Assembly: GCF_030819275.1 (NCBI RefSeq) | Contig: NZ_JAUTBL010000002.1 | Coordinates: forward strand, 2,482,501 to 2,546,500 | From: Agrobacterium larrymoorei | Lineage (GTDB): Bacteria; Pseudomonadota; Alphaproteobacteria; Rhizobiales; Rhizobiaceae | Direction: 5' to 3' | DNA length: 64,000 bases | Part shown: positions 36,223-44,380 of the stretch, piece by piece | How the letters are laid out: the number at the start of each line of letters is the position of its first letter | How positions within the stretch are numbered: position 1 is the stretch's first letter | Translations under genes and position numbers: made by a program | The notes under the pieces: model-generated | Seen by the model: only the letters and a program-made list of their open reading frames with translations | What the model was told of the DNA's origin: nothing | The model's database searches: none

Positions 36223-37185
36223 TTATCCCTTCACCGGTGTTTCCGGCACGGGTGTCAACACCTTGCGCTCCGCAAACCAGCCGAGAATATTGTCGGCCAC
36301 GAGATCCGCCATGGCATTGCGCGTCGGTACCGAGGCAGACGCGACATGCGGCAACAGCGAAACATTGTCGAAGGACAATAGCGCTTCGGGCACCTTTGGC
36401 TCCGAATAGAACACGTCGAGACCGGCGCCGCCGAGCGTGCCCTCCTGCAACGCCTTGATCAGCGCGTCTTCATCCACGCTCGAGCCACGGCCGACATTGA
36501 TGAACACGCCGTTCGGGCCAAGTGCGGAGAGGATATCGGCATTGATCGCCTTATGGGTTTCCGGCGTGCCCGGCACGATACAGATCAGAATGTCGACAGC
36601 CGTCGCCATCTCCTTCAACGAGGCATAATAGGTGTAGGAAAGCTCATCGCGCTTGCTGCGCGTGTGATAGCCGATCTCCACCTTGAAGGGCTCGAGGCGC
36701 TTGGCGATTTCCTGGCCGATGCGGCCCATGCCGAAGAGGCCGACCTTGCGGCCGCGCAGCGAAAAGGGCGAGAGCGCAAACGGCCCTTCCTTCACCCACT
36801 TGCCCTCGCGCAGATAGGTCTCGGCCTGATAGAGGCGGCGCACGGTGTTGATTAGAAGCGCAATCGTCGTATCGGCCACCTCGTCATTCAGCACATCCGG
36901 CGTGTTGGTGACGATGATACCGCGCTTGGCCGCATGCTTGGCATCGACGCCATCATAACCCACACCGAAATTGGATATGATCTCAAGGTTCGGCAGTCCA
37001 TCGATCCAGGCCGCATTGACACTGCCGGAGACGGCGACTGCGCGAACACGCTCTGCCACATCGGTAGAGATGGTGGGCGTTGCACCTACTGGCGCGGAAA
37101 CGACCTCCACCTTGCCTTCAAAGCGCTCCAGCACGCGCGGATGGATTTTCCCCGGAACGAGAACGACGGGTTTCTGATCGGACAT
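36223..37185 (-). CDS. D-2-hydroxyacid dehydrogenase (GhrB/hydroxypyruvate reductase-like)
   Basis: 320 aa; AGGAGG lies 12 bases before ATG 37185. The NAD(P) site is G-L-F-G-M-G-R-I-G-Q-E-I-A (about 150-162). The catalytic Arg is in I-N-V-G-R-G-S-S-V-D-E (about 233-243), the Glu in Y-S-E-P (about 261-264), and the His in L-L-P-H-V-A-S-A-S (about 280-288). Enzymes of this group reduce glyoxylate, hydroxypyruvate or 2-keto acids. It ends convergently with the C26 hydrolase gene, 21 bases apart. A LacI-type regulator lies just upstream in the same direction. Confidence 0.92.
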   Translation of the reverse strand: MSDQKPVVLVPGKIHPRVLERFEGKVEVVSAPVGATPTISTDVAERVRAVAVSGSVNAAWIDGLPNLEIISNFGVGYDGVDAKHAAKRGIIVTNTPDVLNDEVADTTIALLINTVRRLYQAETYLREGKWVKEGPFALSPFSLRGRKVGLFGMGRIGQEIAKRLEPFKVEIGYHTRSKRDELSYTYYASLKEMATAVDILICIVPGTPETHKAINADILSALGPNGVFINVGRGSSVDEDALIKALQEGTLGGAGLDVFYSEPKVPEALLSFDNVSLLPHVASASVPTRNAMADLVADNILGWFAERKVLTPVPETPVKG

Positions 37186-37360
37186 GGGCGGTCATTCCTC
37201 CTACAGACGCATTTCCAGAGAGGAGAGCCGGTCGCTCTCAAGACCCGGAAATGCAAAAAATGTCGAAGCGGCGGGACCGCTCCGTGATGCGGAAGGCAAA
37301 GCTAACCGATGCGAGACAAAACCGAAACCCGCGAAAAGACGAGATTGGTACTGTCGTGGA

Positions 37361-38383
37361 TTACTGCCGCGGAATGCACGGCCCTGTGGATTGGCGGATG
37401 CGCATTTCCGGCTTGATCAGGTGAATGCCGTCCGGCTCATGGCTACCTGCCAGCCTGTCGAGCAACGCGCGGGCCGCAAGCCGTCCCACTTCCGCCTGAC
37501 CGTTGGACACGGTCGTCAGCGAAGGCGTGGAAATCGATGCCTCTTCCAGATCGTCATAGCCGGTCACGGAAATATCCTTGCCCGGCACGAAGCCTGCACG
37601 CGAAACGCCATTCATCAGGCCGATGGCGACGAGGTCGTTCCAGCAGACGGCGGCTGTCGGTTTCTGCGGCAGCGACAGGAAGTTCACCGCCGCCTCGAAG
37701 CCGCCCTGCTTGGAGCGGGCGCCCGGAATGCGCAAATTCGGATCAACCTCGATACCAGCCTTGCGCAACGCATTCACATAGCCCTGATAGCGGTCGCGAC
37801 CGGTGGATGTCTGGTCGGTACCACCCACCATAGCAATGGTGCGGTGGCCAAGGCTGATCAGATGATTGGTGGCAAGCGAGATGCCATAGCTATCGTCGCC
37901 GCGAAAGGTCGGCATGTCGACGCCATCCATGGAGCGCGCCACAAGAATGGCCGGCATGCCATTTTCTTCCGCAAGCTTCAGATCTTCCGTCGGCGTGCCG
38001 ATCGCCGGAGACATGATCACCCCGTCGCTACCCAGCTGCAGCAGCGTTTCCAGAAAGGTGCGCTGCTTTTCCACCGAGTCATAATGGTTGGACAGAATGA
38101 AGGTCTGGCGGCTGCGGTCCAGTTCGCTTTCAATGGCCTTGAGAATTTCGCCATAGAACGGGTTCATCACGTCGTGAAAGACGACACCGATAATGCCGGA
38201 GCGGGATGTGCGAAGGCTGGCAGCGCGGCGATTATAGATATAGCCGAGTGCGCGGGCCTGATCCTTGATCTTCTCTCGGGTGTCGGATGCCACCAATGGG
38301 CTGTCACGCAGCGCGAGCGAGATGGTTGCAGTAGAAAGCCCCAGGCTCTCGGCAATCGTTGAAAGCTTGACCTTTTGCGCCAT
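37361..38383 (-). CDS. LacI family transcriptional regulator
   Basis: 340 aa from ATG 38383, chosen for GGGGAGGG immediately upstream; 13 more in-frame residues upstream are unlikely. The DNA-binding domain is K-L-S-T-I-A-E-S-L-G-L-S-T-A-T-I-S-L-A-L (about 5-24), with the hinge A-A-S-L-R-T-S-R-S. The effector domain (I-I-G-V-V-F-H-D about 62-69 onward) is a sugar-binding-protein fold. It lies upstream of the 2-hydroxyacid dehydrogenase gene in the same direction and may control it and the TRAP genes. A CG-centred palindrome at 38507-38520 is a candidate operator. Confidence 0.94.
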   Translation of the reverse strand: MAQKVKLSTIAESLGLSTATISLALRDSPLVASDTREKIKDQARALGYIYNRRAASLRTSRSGIIGVVFHDVMNPFYGEILKAIESELDRSRQTFILSNHYDSVEKQRTFLETLLQLGSDGVIMSPAIGTPTEDLKLAEENGMPAILVARSMDGVDMPTFRGDDSYGISLATNHLISLGHRTIAMVGGTDQTSTGRDRYQGYVNALRKAGIEVDPNLRIPGARSKQGGFEAAVNFLSLPQKPTAAVCWNDLVAIGLMNGVSRAGFVPGKDISVTGYDDLEEASISTPSLTTVSNGQAEVGRLAARALLDRLAGSHEPDGIHLIKPEMRIRQSTGPCIPRQ

Positions 38384-38506
38384 GTCCCCTCCCCGAGATC
38401 GCGCGTCGCCATCCTGCGACATTTAAATCGTGACTAAACAATTTAAACAACACGCGCAACTGGTTTAAGGGTTTTGCGAACTCTTGAAAGCTTTCACTTC
38501 AAATTT

Positions 38507-38520
38507 TTTAATCGATTAAA
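38507..38520. promoter_or_regulatory. Candidate LacI-type operator
   Basis: Perfect 14-bp palindrome TTTAATCGATTAAA with the central CG typical of LacI-family sites. It lies about 125 bases upstream of the lacI-type start and overlaps the stop codon of the MarR-type gene. It could serve for autoregulation. Binding is inferred. Confidence 0.5.
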
Positions 38521-39017
38521 TCCAGGGACTGAAGATTGGCATCGATGGCGCGCAGGAGTTTGACGACGTTCTTGACGTCTTTGGCCGACAGTCCTTCCAC
38601 TGCGCGAGCGCCACAGGTGGCAAGCGAGGTGTTGATGTGATCGACGCTCTTCTGTCCGGCTTCGGTCAGCTTCACCATGGTGAGGCGGCCGTCGCCCTCG
38701 CCGGCACTGCGCTCGACAAAGCCTTGCGCCTCCATGCGACCGATGGTGCGGGTCATGGTCGGCGCTTTCACGCCGAGCTTCTGGGCAATCTGGCCAGGCG
38801 TCATGCTGCCTTCCTGGGCAAGCGCCAGGATCACGCCATCCTGGCCCGCATAAAGACCGCTCGTTGCAAGGTTGTGGCTGAGCGCCGTGCGCATCGAGCG
38901 TGCGGCTTGCGTGAGGGATTGCGCCAACTCTTCCGGGCTGAAGGCGAAATCCTTCTTCTTCTGCGACTTGTCCTTCTTGGACGACTTGTCCTTTTTGGAG
39001 GCCTTGTCCTTGCTCAT
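38508..39017 (-). CDS. MarR family transcriptional regulator with a lysine-rich N-terminal extension
   Basis: 169 aa. Residues 1-24 are almost entirely Lys, Ser and Asp, with K-K-D-K repeats, and are probably disordered. From about 27 the MarR fold begins; helix-turn-helix M-T-P-G-Q-I-A-Q-K-L-G-V-K-A-P-T-M-T-R-T-I (about 72-92), then the wing G-E-G-D-G-R-L-T-M-V-K-L-T-E-A-G (about 105-120). It is divergent from the creatininase-like gene (79-base gap) and 124 bases upstream of the LacI-type gene in the same direction. Ligand and targets unknown. Confidence 0.9.
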   Translation of the reverse strand: MSKDKASKKDKSSKKDKSQKKKDFAFSPEELAQSLTQAARSMRTALSHNLATSGLYAGQDGVILALAQEGSMTPGQIAQKLGVKAPTMTRTIGRMEAQGFVERSAGEGDGRLTMVKLTEAGQKSVDHINTSLATCGARAVEGLSAKDVKNVVKLLRAIDANLQSLDLID

Positions 39018-39096
39018 TCAGCCTGTGCCTTTTGCCAGATCGCGAAACGACTATATGATGTTGTAACTTCTAACGAATACAGGCGCGGATCGCCAT

Positions 39097-39891
39097 ATGC
39101 CACACACATACACGCAATTTGACGACGAAACGATAACAGCCGGATTTCAACCGTCGGAGATCATCGCAGTCCTGCCGCTTGGCGCCCATGAGCAGCATGG
39201 TCCGCATCTGCCGTTTGAGACCGACACGCTGATTGCGACAGGCATCGTCTCCCGCCTGAAGGCCGCCCTGCCCCAAAGCGTCCCCGTCACCTTCCTGCCG
39301 GTCGAACCGGTCGGCTATTCCATAGAACACATGGATGTGCCCGGCACGAAGACGCTTGCCTTCGATGAGGCGGTCGATCGCTGGCTGGATATTGCCCGCG
39401 TCCAGCATGAGAAAGGCATCCGCAAATTCGTCATGCTGAATGCCCATGGCGGCAACGCGCCGCTGATGACGATCGTCGCGACCGAAGCCCGCACGCACTT
39501 CAACATGCTGGCGGTCGCCACCAGCTGGACGCGCTTTGGCCTGCCCGAGGGGCTGATTGCGCCGGAAGACAAGGCGATCGATATCCATGGCGGCGATATC
39601 GAAACCTCCGTCATGCTGGCGCTGAACCCCAACAAAGTCGCCATGGACAAGGCAGCAAGCTTTTCCTCCCGCCAGAGCGAATTTATGAGCCGCTTTGCCC
39701 ATCTGCGCGCCTATGGCCCCCACGCCTTTGGCTGGATGATGAGCGATCTCAACCCGCTCGGCGTCGCCGGAAACGCCGCCGCCGCAACCGCCGAGAAGGG
39801 CGAACAGATCATCGCCCATTCGGTGCGCGGCCTGATCGCGCTTCTGGAGGACGTCCGCGCCTTCGATGTGACCGCCTTCGATCGGCATTGA
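39097..39891 (+). CDS. Creatininase family protein
   Basis: 264 aa. Metal-binding motifs of the creatininase/MftE amidohydrolase family are intact: [18 protein letters not shown] (about 26-43), M-L-N-A-H-G-G-N (about 111-118), and [11 protein letters not shown] (about 162-172). Members hydrolyse cyclic amides or small peptides using a di-metal centre; the substrate is unknown. It lies between a divergent MarR gene and the CobW GTPase gene, which starts 113 bases downstream in the same direction. A zinc-dependent enzyme next to a zinc metallochaperone is suggestive. Confidence 0.9.
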   Translation: MPHTYTQFDDETITAGFQPSEIIAVLPLGAHEQHGPHLPFETDTLIATGIVSRLKAALPQSVPVTFLPVEPVGYSIEHMDVPGTKTLAFDEAVDRWLDIARVQHEKGIRKFVMLNAHGGNAPLMTIVATEARTHFNMLAVATSWTRFGLPEGLIAPEDKAIDIHGGDIETSVMLALNPNKVAMDKAASFSSRQSEFMSRFAHLRAYGPHAFGWMMSDLNPLGVAGNAAAATAEKGEQIIAHSVRGLIALLEDVRAFDVTAFDRH

Positions 39892-40004
39892 GCCGCAGCA
39901 TCAAAATTCTTGAACAGAATTTCTTTGAACTGCCTTCTTCGCGAGCCTATATGAACGGCAACATTTTGTCTGTCGCGCCACCCGGCCGCCTATCGAGGTT
40001 TCCC

Positions 40005-41168
40005 ATGACCGAAACAATCACCGAAGCAAACACCGCCGCTGCTGCAAAGCCCATTCCCGTCACCGTGCTGACCGGCTATCTGGGCGCCGGCAAGACCACG
40101 TTGCTCAACCGCATCCTAACGGAGAACCACGGCAAGAAATATGCGGTGATCGTCAACGAGTTCGGCGAGATCGGCATCGATAACGACCTGATCGTGGAAT
40201 CCGACGAGGAAATCTACGAGATGAACAATGGCTGCATTTGCTGCACGGTGCGCGGTGACCTGATCCGCGTCGTCGAAGGACTGATGCGCCGTCCGGGCCG
40301 TTTCGATGGCATCATTGTCGAGACCACCGGCCTTGCCGATCCGGTTCCCGTCGCCCAAACCTTCTTCATGGATGACGATGTACGCGCCAAGACCGAACTC
40401 GACGCCGTTGTCGCACTCGTCGATGCCAAGCACCTGCCGCTGCGCCTGAAGGACAGCCGCGAGGCCGAAGACCAGATCGCCTTTGCCGATGTCGTCGTCA
40501 TCAACAAGAGCGACCTCGTCACCAAGGAAGAGCTGGCCCGCATCGAAGATATCGTGCGCGCCATCAACCCGTCGGCCCGCATCTACAAGACCGAACGCTC
40601 CGGCGTCGATCTTGCTCGCGTGCTGGATCAGGGTGCCTTCAATCTGGAACGCGCGCTCGAAAACGATCCGCATTTCCTTGAGCACGGCCACGAAGATCAT
40701 GTTTGCGGCCCGGATTGCGACCATCACCACCACGATCATGATCATCACCATCATGGGCATGATCACGGCCACGATCACCACGGGCATGACCATGATCACC
40801 ATCATCACGACCATGATCATGATCATGATCATGATCATCACCATGCGGCCCCATCGGCCATCCATGACGTAACGGTCCAGTCGGTTTCGCTACGTGGTGG
40901 CGAGATGAACCCGGAGCGCTTCTTCCCCTGGATCCAGAAGGTGACGCAGACCGACGGTCCGAACATCCTGCGCCTCAAAGGCATCATCGCCTTCAAGGGC
41001 GATGCCGACCGTTACGTGGTGCAGGGCGTTCACATGATCATCGAGGGCGACCACCAGCGCCCGTGGAAGGATGGCGAGAAGCGCGAAAGCCGCCTCGTCT
41101 TCATCGGCCGCGAACTCGACCGCGCCAAGCTGGAAGCCAGCTTCCATGCGTGCGAAGCGAAGGCTTAA
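40005..41168 (+). CDS. CobW/COG0523 family GTPase, putative zinc metallochaperone
   Basis: 387 aa from ATG 40005, where GAGG lies 6 bases upstream and the family pattern begins. Motifs: Walker [12 protein letters not shown] (about 24-34), the metal site [10 protein letters not shown] (about 74-83), Walker B V-E-T-T-G-L-A-D (about 105-112) and N-K-S-D (about 167-170). Between about 225 and 285 lies a striking His/Asp-rich segment with one C-G-P-D-C, then the CobW C-terminal domain. COG0523 proteins move Zn or Co to client enzymes at GTP cost. An imperfect inverted repeat (AAATTC-N7-GAATTT, 39904-39922) lies upstream. Confidence 0.94.
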   Translation: MTETITEANTAAAAKPIPVTVLTGYLGAGKTTLLNRILTENHGKKYAVIVNEFGEIGIDNDLIVESDEEIYEMNNGCICCTVRGDLIRVVEGLMRRPGRFDGIIVETTGLADPVPVAQTFFMDDDVRAKTELDAVVALVDAKHLPLRLKDSREAEDQIAFADVVVINKSDLVTKEELARIEDIVRAINPSARIYKTERSGVDLARVLDQGAFNLERALENDPHFLEHGHEDHVCGPDCDHHHHDHDHHHHGHDHGHDHHGHDHDHHHHDHDHDHDHDHHHAAPSAIHDVTVQSVSLRGGEMNPERFFPWIQKVTQTDGPNILRLKGIIAFKGDADRYVVQGVHMIIEGDHQRPWKDGEKRESRLVFIGRELDRAKLEASFHACEAKA

Positions 41169-41252
41169 CCGGTCCAGCGACAATCAGCCTGAGCCGGTTC
41201 AGCCCAAACTAGCCCGACTTGAGGCAATCTGTTGCCAGCCCCCTCTCCTGTC

Positions 41253-41275
41253 ATCCTCGGGCTTGACCCGAGGAT
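41253..41275. repeat. 23-bp palindromic (REP-like) unit
   Basis: ATCCTCGGG-CTTGA-CCCGAGGAT, perfect 9-bp arms; lies between the CobW and WD40 genes. Confidence 0.8.
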
Positions 41276-41323
41276 CCACGCAGCACACTCTACACGGAAC
41301 AGGCGGAATGGGTGGTCGAGTCA

Positions 41324-41345
41324 CCCTCGGGCTAGACCCGGGGGC
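41324..41345. repeat. Degenerate palindromic (REP-like) unit
   Basis: CCCTCGGG-CTAGA-CCCGGGGG, a diverged partner of the unit at 41253-41275, 48 bases away. Confidence 0.6.
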
Positions 41346-41421
41346 CGACCATGACGACCGAGAGGCCTAGTCTCCACAACGCCCGCAGCCAAAACTCAAA
41401 AAGACGAAAGACTCATTGCCC

Positions 41422-42411
41422 ATGCCCACCGTTGCTCCTCTTGACCTTGAAGGCCACGTCGTCGCGGCGCATTTTCTGGGCGATATCCCGCTATTTGCCA
41501 CCGCCGCTGGCACCATTCATCGGCTCGATGGCGGGGAAAAGGTAACGGAGGCCCATGAGGGCCTGCTCACCTGCATTCGTGATCCCTACAGCGCCACGCT
41601 TCTGACGGGCGGCGAGGATGGCAAGGTGCTGCGCATCGGCCATGACGGCGTCGTCACAGAACTCGCTCACGTGCCGCGCAAGTGGATCAACGTCGTGGCG
41701 GGCGGCCCGCAGAAGGCCGTGGCCTATGCCGTCGGCAAATCAAGCTTCGTGCGGCTGCCTGACGGCACCACCAAGGAATTCAAGGAAGAGCGCACGGTCG
41801 AGGCGATTGCCTTTGCGCCCAAGGGCCTGCGCATCGCCGCTGCCCGTTACAATGGCGTGACGCTGCATTGGGTGGCAACCGCCGGAGATCCGGTCGATCT
41901 GGAATGGAAGGGTGCCCATACCGGCGTGACCTTCTCGCCCGATGGCCGCTTCCTTGTTACCGCCATGCAGGAAAATGCGCTGCATGGCTGGAAGCTCGAC
42001 GCACCAAAAGGCGCCGACGCCCGTCATATGCGCATGACCGGCTATCCGGCCAAGGTCAAATCGCTCTCCTGGTCGCCCAAGGGCAAATGGCTTGCCTCCT
42101 CGGGTGCGCCTGCCGCCATCGTCTGGCCGTTCTCCGGCAAGGACGGCCCGATGGGCAAGCCACCGGAAGAGCTCGGCACGCGCGGCAACATCATGGCCAC
42201 CCAGGTCGCCTTCCACCCCGCCGACGACGTCCTCGCTATCGGTTTCATCGATGGCATGATCCTCGGCGTGCGCATGGCGGATGGCAAGGAAGCTTTGCTG
42301 CGCCGCCCCGGCAAGGGCGCCATCTCCGGCCTCTCCTGGAGCGCCACCGGCAAACTGCTCGCCTTTGCCTCCGAAGCCGGCGATTGTGGCATCGTTGATA
42401 TCTCGGTGTAA
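41422..42411 (+). CDS. WD40-repeat beta-propeller protein
   Basis: 329 aa from ATG 41422 (a TTG two codons earlier is possible). Repeating units of about 40 residues with G-H or A-H at their start and W/F near the end are visible: V-T-E-A-H-E-G-L-L-T-C-I-R, KGAHTGVTFSPDGRFLVTA, A-K-V-K-S-L-S-W-S-P-K-G-K-W-L-A-S-S-G, and G-A-I-S-G-L-S-W-S-A-T-G. No signal peptide, so probably a cytoplasmic scaffold. It follows the CobW gene in the same direction across two palindromic units. From memory CobW and WD40 genes are neighbours in other rhizobia; a role in metal supply is inferred. Confidence 0.88.
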   Translation: MPTVAPLDLEGHVVAAHFLGDIPLFATAAGTIHRLDGGEKVTEAHEGLLTCIRDPYSATLLTGGEDGKVLRIGHDGVVTELAHVPRKWINVVAGGPQKAVAYAVGKSSFVRLPDGTTKEFKEERTVEAIAFAPKGLRIAAARYNGVTLHWVATAGDPVDLEWKGAHTGVTFSPDGRFLVTAMQENALHGWKLDAPKGADARHMRMTGYPAKVKSLSWSPKGKWLASSGAPAAIVWPFSGKDGPMGKPPEELGTRGNIMATQVAFHPADDVLAIGFIDGMILGVRMADGKEALLRRPGKGAISGLSWSATGKLLAFASEAGDCGIVDISV

Positions 42412-42466
42412 ACGCAAGATATCTGTAGCAATGGCGCATCCGCACTGGATGCGCCGGTTTAAGCTT

Positions 42467-42913
42467 TCACCAAGTCAACTCGACCTGCGCCCGTCCATCG
42501 GAGGTCCGCTCCGTGGTGCGACCGCTCGCATCCACATTGCAATGAACCCGCTGACGAAAGGCGGAAAAGCTGTCGAAGGTGACGACATCGACCGGATCGT
42601 CGAAATGCATCGTCAGACGAAAGCGCTCCGGGTCGCCGCCGAGCGATTGCACACCGAGGATCGCACCGGTGAAAGGCTGGCCGAGATAGTAGCCGCTGAC
42701 CCGCGAGCCCAGCATATAGGGATTGAAGGGCGGCCGATTGCCGACGGCGGCGTGAAGCGTGTTCCAGTCGCGATAGCCATATTGCGCCGCGATCAGTTCC
42801 AGCGCGCGCGAGTGGCCAATCGCCGTGCCGTCTGCGGCAAGGCTGGCCCGAAGACGCTTCGCCTGATCTTTCAGCGTATCGAGACTGGGTAAAGGTGGTG
42901 TCGTGTTCCGCAT
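42467..42913 (-). CDS. Glyoxalase-superfamily (PF20066-like) protein
   Basis: 148 aa from ATG 42913, chosen for AGGAG about 7 bases upstream; a longer opening to 43024 reads through intergenic DNA. Recognisable blocks: L-K-D-Q-A-K-R-L-R-A-S-L (about 14-25), A-D-G-T-A-I-G-H-S-R-A-L-E-L-I-A (about 27-42), Y-R-D-W-N-T-L (about 47-53), and H-F-D-D-P-V-D-V-V-T-F (about 109-119). A frameshifted paralogue is at 25244-25661. Function unknown; the first part resembles domains attached to VOC proteins. Stands alone and convergent with the WD40 gene. Confidence 0.75.
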   Translation of the reverse strand: MRNTTPPLPSLDTLKDQAKRLRASLAADGTAIGHSRALELIAAQYGYRDWNTLHAAVGNRPPFNPYMLGSRVSGYYLGQPFTGAILGVQSLGGDPERFRLTMHFDDPVDVVTFDSFSAFRQRVHCNVDASGRTTERTSDGRAQVELTW

Positions 42914-43192
42914 GGCGGTTCTCCTGCATCGGCATACATCGTTGAGGAGGGGTCCGCATTGCCACCGTCTGCATGCCTCAAAAAGGAATGACCGTATCGG
43001 AGGTTTGAAAGAGAGTTTCACCAAAGCATGGATGCTCGCGGACGGCAGGCACTCTCAACCTGCCGCAGTGTTTAGCGGATTTATGGGGGACGGTCAATTT
43101 GGGCTTCAGACAGCGCGCGGGAATGAAGACGGTGAGACGGCACAATCGCAGTGACGCCGATGGAGACAGACATGCTCGCCCCCACCTCCGTC

Positions 43193-43215
43193 ATCCTCGG
43201 GCTCGACCCGAGGAT
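43193..43215. repeat. 23-bp palindromic (REP-like) unit
   Basis: ATCCTCGGG-CTCGA-CCCGAGGAT, perfect 9-bp arms, in the 426-base gap between the glyoxalase-superfamily gene and ompW. Otherwise the gap (42914-43339) contains no gene that I can support. Confidence 0.8.
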
Positions 43216-43248
43216 CCATAAGCCATTGACGCCGTTGGGAATAATTGG

Positions 43249-43271
43249 ATCCTCCCCTCAGGGGCGAGGAT
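43249..43271. repeat. Degenerate palindromic (REP-like) unit
   Basis: ATCCTCCCC-TCA-GGGGCGAGGAT, partner of the unit at 43193-43215 and nearest to the ompW 3' end, where it may act in transcript ending. Confidence 0.6.
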
Positions 43272-43339
43272 GAGGTGGAGAGGGGGCGCATGAACGGCAA
43301 AAGGGGCCGCACCCTCCAGCGACACTCTCTCCTGGACCC

Positions 43340-44029
43340 TCAAAACCGGTAGGTCACACCCGCACCCACCAGCCACGGATCGAGCTTGGCCTTGCCGCTG
43401 ATGTCACCGAACGCGTCGCTCGTTGCCGTCCACTTGGTATCGAGAAAGATCTTCTTCACGTCGAAGTTCACGCCCCAATTCTTCGTCACCATATAGTCGA
43501 AGCCGACCTGTAAGGCAGCGCCGAAGTCGTTCTTGACGTCGAGATTGCTGAAGCCCGGCTTTTCGCTCTGGTGATAGAAGAGCGAGTAGTTCACGCCCGC
43601 ACCCACATAGGGCTTGAAGGCGCCGAAATCGGTAAAGTGATATTGCAGCGTCAGCGTCGGCGGCAAAAGCCAGGTCTTGCCGACATCGATCTCACCCAGC
43701 GTTCCCGTCGTGTTGATCTTGGAAAAGGTCGTACCGAGAATGAGCTCAGCGGCAATATTGTCGGTGAAGAAGTAGCTGATATCGAGTTCGGGGATCACCG
43801 TGTCCGAATAGGAGAGCCCCGCACCGGGCACGCCATTGATCGTGCCGCTGTCATGGGTCAGCACGCCGAGCGCGCGAACGCGGATCATCCATGGGCTTGC
43901 CGCAGCAATGGCGTCTTCCGCGGTGGGGGCCGGTGCAACGGGTGCCAGATCCGCCGCAAAGGCGGTGCCGGGCAGGACGCCGCACAGGATGGCAAGCGGA
44001 AGGGTAGCTTTTCGGATGGTCGCAAACAC
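43340..44029 (-). CDS. OmpW family outer-membrane protein
   Basis: 229 aa from GTG 44029, with AAGGAGAG about 6 bases upstream. The signal peptide is followed by A-A-D-L-A-P (cleavage about 25). The mature part is an eight-strand beta barrel with the OmpW block P-T-L-T-L-Q-Y-H-F-T-D-F-G-A-F-K-P-Y-V-G-A-G-V-N-Y (split here; about 127-151) and the terminal T-Y-R-F ending in Phe. OmpW forms a narrow hydrophobic channel for small compounds. In other bacteria it responds to oxygen through FNR, and an FNR-like site lies upstream here. Confidence 0.92.
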   Translation of the reverse strand: MFATIRKATLPLAILCGVLPGTAFAADLAPVAPAPTAEDAIAAASPWMIRVRALGVLTHDSGTINGVPGAGLSYSDTVIPELDISYFFTDNIAAELILGTTFSKINTTGTLGEIDVGKTWLLPPTLTLQYHFTDFGAFKPYVGAGVNYSLFYHQSEKPGFSNLDVKNDFGAALQVGFDYMVTKNWGVNFDVKKIFLDTKWTATSDAFGDISGKAKLDPWLVGAGVTYRF

Positions 44030-44152
44030 GTTTTCTCTCCTTGATCAGATCGATGAAAACGCCTTTTCGCCCGCTCCATGCAGGATCTATCCCGCAGGAC
44101 GGAGCAGCACAGGTGTTCGCACCATCCCTATCCGGTTGTGCCGTGGTGCTCT

Positions 44153-44166
44153 TTGAGGTGGATCAA
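44153..44166. promoter_or_regulatory. Candidate FNR/FixK-type box upstream of ompW
   Basis: TTGAGGTGGATCAA against the consensus TTGAT-N4-ATCAA: one mismatch at the fifth base. It is 124 bases upstream of the ompW start, in the 351-base divergent gap shared with the chemotaxis receptor gene (44030-44380), in which I see no gene. Activity is inferred. Confidence 0.5.
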
Positions 44167-44380
44167 ATGCGGAGAAGATGTGCTTTTGCTGGGCAAAGCC
44201 ATGGATTGGCCCGCACCCTGCGCAACGGAAAATTGCAAAAAATTCAACAGCTCTAAAACACGATATACTTATTAACCATAATTAATTCAATCTACACTTA
44301 TTGTCTCTAAGTATCTCCCAATAATAGAGAAATTGCCTCGGCGCTGCATCCGGCGTGCTCGTGGTGGGAGGATCATAGGG

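Noticed and set aside
40720..40855. Tandem CAT/CAC/GAT repeats resembling a DNA microsatellite
   Set aside because: They encode the His/Asp-rich metal-binding loop of the CobW GTPase; no need for a separate repeat feature.
42914..43024. Upstream extension of the intact glyoxalase-superfamily gene
   Set aside because: The added residues do not resemble the homologue, and AGGAG stands directly before ATG 42913.
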